DNA from: Clostridia bacterium
GTDB taxonomy: Bacteria; Bacillota; Clostridia; UBA1381
Length of the DNA stretch: 7,019 nucleotides
Direction of reading: 5' to 3'
NCBI GenBank assembly: GCA_900751685.1
Contig: CAADSR010000083.1
Location: 1 to 7,019, forward strand
Position numbers and translations under genes: made by a program. The stretch's first letter is position 1. Every line of letters starts with the position of its first letter. This document shows positions 6,483 to 7,019 of the stretch, in pieces. Under the pieces are notes generated by a model, which saw only the letters and a program-made list of their open reading frames with translations, searched no databases and was not told the origin of the DNA.

Positions 6483-7019
6483 ATGCAAAATTTGTTAAAT
6501 ACACTAAACGAAAAACAACAGGAAGCGGTTGTCAATACAGAAGGACCTATTCTGATATTAGCCGGAGCAGGAAGCGGGAAAACCACCGTCCTCGTCAACC
6601 GGATCGCCTATATGATCTCAGAGCAGCGCGTTAATCCCTACAATATATTAGCTATTACATTTACAAATAAAGCGGCTAATGAGATGAAAAGCCGGATCGA
6701 GGCTAAAATCGGTGATTTGTCTCAAAGCATGTGGGCCGGGACCTTTCACTCTATTTGTGTCCGGATTCTAAGGGTATATATTGACCTGCTGGGATATGAG
6801 CGTAATTTTGTCATTTATGACACCGCAGATTCAAAAACTGTTATGAAAGAGTGTCTGAAGGAATTGAATCTGGATGAAAAAAATTTCCCGGTCAGGAGTG
6901 TATTATCCAATATCAGCAGTGCAAAAGATGATTTAATGGATCCCGTCACTTACGAATCTGTTTATAAATCGGATTTCCGAAAAGCAGTGATTGCAAAAGT
7001 TTATAAGCTTTACCAGCAA
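6483..7019 (+). CDS. pcrA: PcrA/UvrD-type ATP-dependent DNA helicase (N-terminal part, cut by window edge)
   Basis: This is a superfamily 1A 3'-5' DNA helicase. PcrA is the Gram-positive UvrD relative that acts in nucleotide excision repair, clears RecA filaments and resolves replication-transcription conflicts. Only the first 179 codons are present, all open. Visible motifs are the Q-motif region LNEKQQEAV (8-16), Walker A AGAGSGKTTVL (27-37), motif Ia AITFTNKAANEMK (57-69) and GTFHSICVRILR (86-97). These place it in the 1A domain and the beginning of 1B. The start ATG 6483 is supported by GGAG (6472-6475) at 7 nt and by a Q-motif close to the N-terminus, as in PcrA. It is divergent from spoIVB with its own promoter. 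A related family member (Rep, or another UvrD paralogue) cannot be fully excluded without the C-terminal part. Confidence 0.93.
   Translation, partial: MQNLLNTLNEKQQEAVVNTEGPILILAGAGSGKTTVLVNRIAYMISEQRVNPYNILAITFTNKAANEMKSRIEAKIGDLSQSMWAGTFHSICVRILRVYIDLLGYERNFVIYDTADSKTVMKECLKELNLDEKNFPVRSVLSNISSAKDDLMDPVTYESVYKSDFRKAVIAKVYKLYQQ

Overview
The window looks like ordinary chromosomal core DNA from an endospore-forming, low-to-moderate GC Gram-positive bacterium. It is most likely a member of class Clostridia (Bacillota). The evidence is an intact sporulation protease SpoIVB, Gram-positive style Shine-Dalgarno sites, strong SigA-like promoters, a PcrA-type helicase and a YpsC-type RNA methyltransferase. 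Assignment below class level is not possible from the sequence alone.

Layout. (1) Positions 1-1260, minus strand: secD, encoding the SecD subunit of the protein-export machinery. Its 3' end runs off the left edge. (2) Positions 1261-1573: a 313-base divergent intergenic region with one good SigA-type promoter facing each way. The one for secD is close to consensus and gives a leader of about 105 nt that contains an unassigned Shine-Dalgarno sequence. (3) Positions 1574-3826, plus strand: rnr, ribonuclease R, complete. (4) Positions 3813-4955, plus strand: a THUMP-domain SAM-dependent RNA methyltransferase of the YpsC/RlmL-N type. It overlaps the end of rnr by 14 bases, so the two genes are almost certainly one operon. 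(5) Positions 4949-6331, minus strand: spoIVB, which meets the methyltransferase tail to tail with a 7-base overlap of stop codons. The overlap sits in the loop of an inverted repeat. (6) Positions 6332-6482: a short divergent intergenic region with an extended -10 promoter for the next gene and two inverted repeats. (7) Positions 6483-7019, plus strand: the first 179 codons of a UvrD/PcrA superfamily 1 DNA helicase, cut by the right edge.

How the genes fit together. The rnr-methyltransferase pair forms an RNA-metabolism operon: a processive 3'-5' exonuclease that removes structured RNA, and a probable rRNA base methylase. SecD, SpoIVB and PcrA serve separate processes (protein export, the SigK checkpoint in sporulation, and DNA repair/replication). 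They appear to be neighbours rather than partners.

I found no mobile element, CRISPR array, tRNA, rRNA, phage gene or defence system, and no convincing novel multi-gene system. The points most worth a second look are the location of spoIVB away from its usual spo0A neighbourhood, its two competing start codons, the overlapping 3' ends inside an inverted repeat, and the orphan ribosome-binding site in the secD leader.
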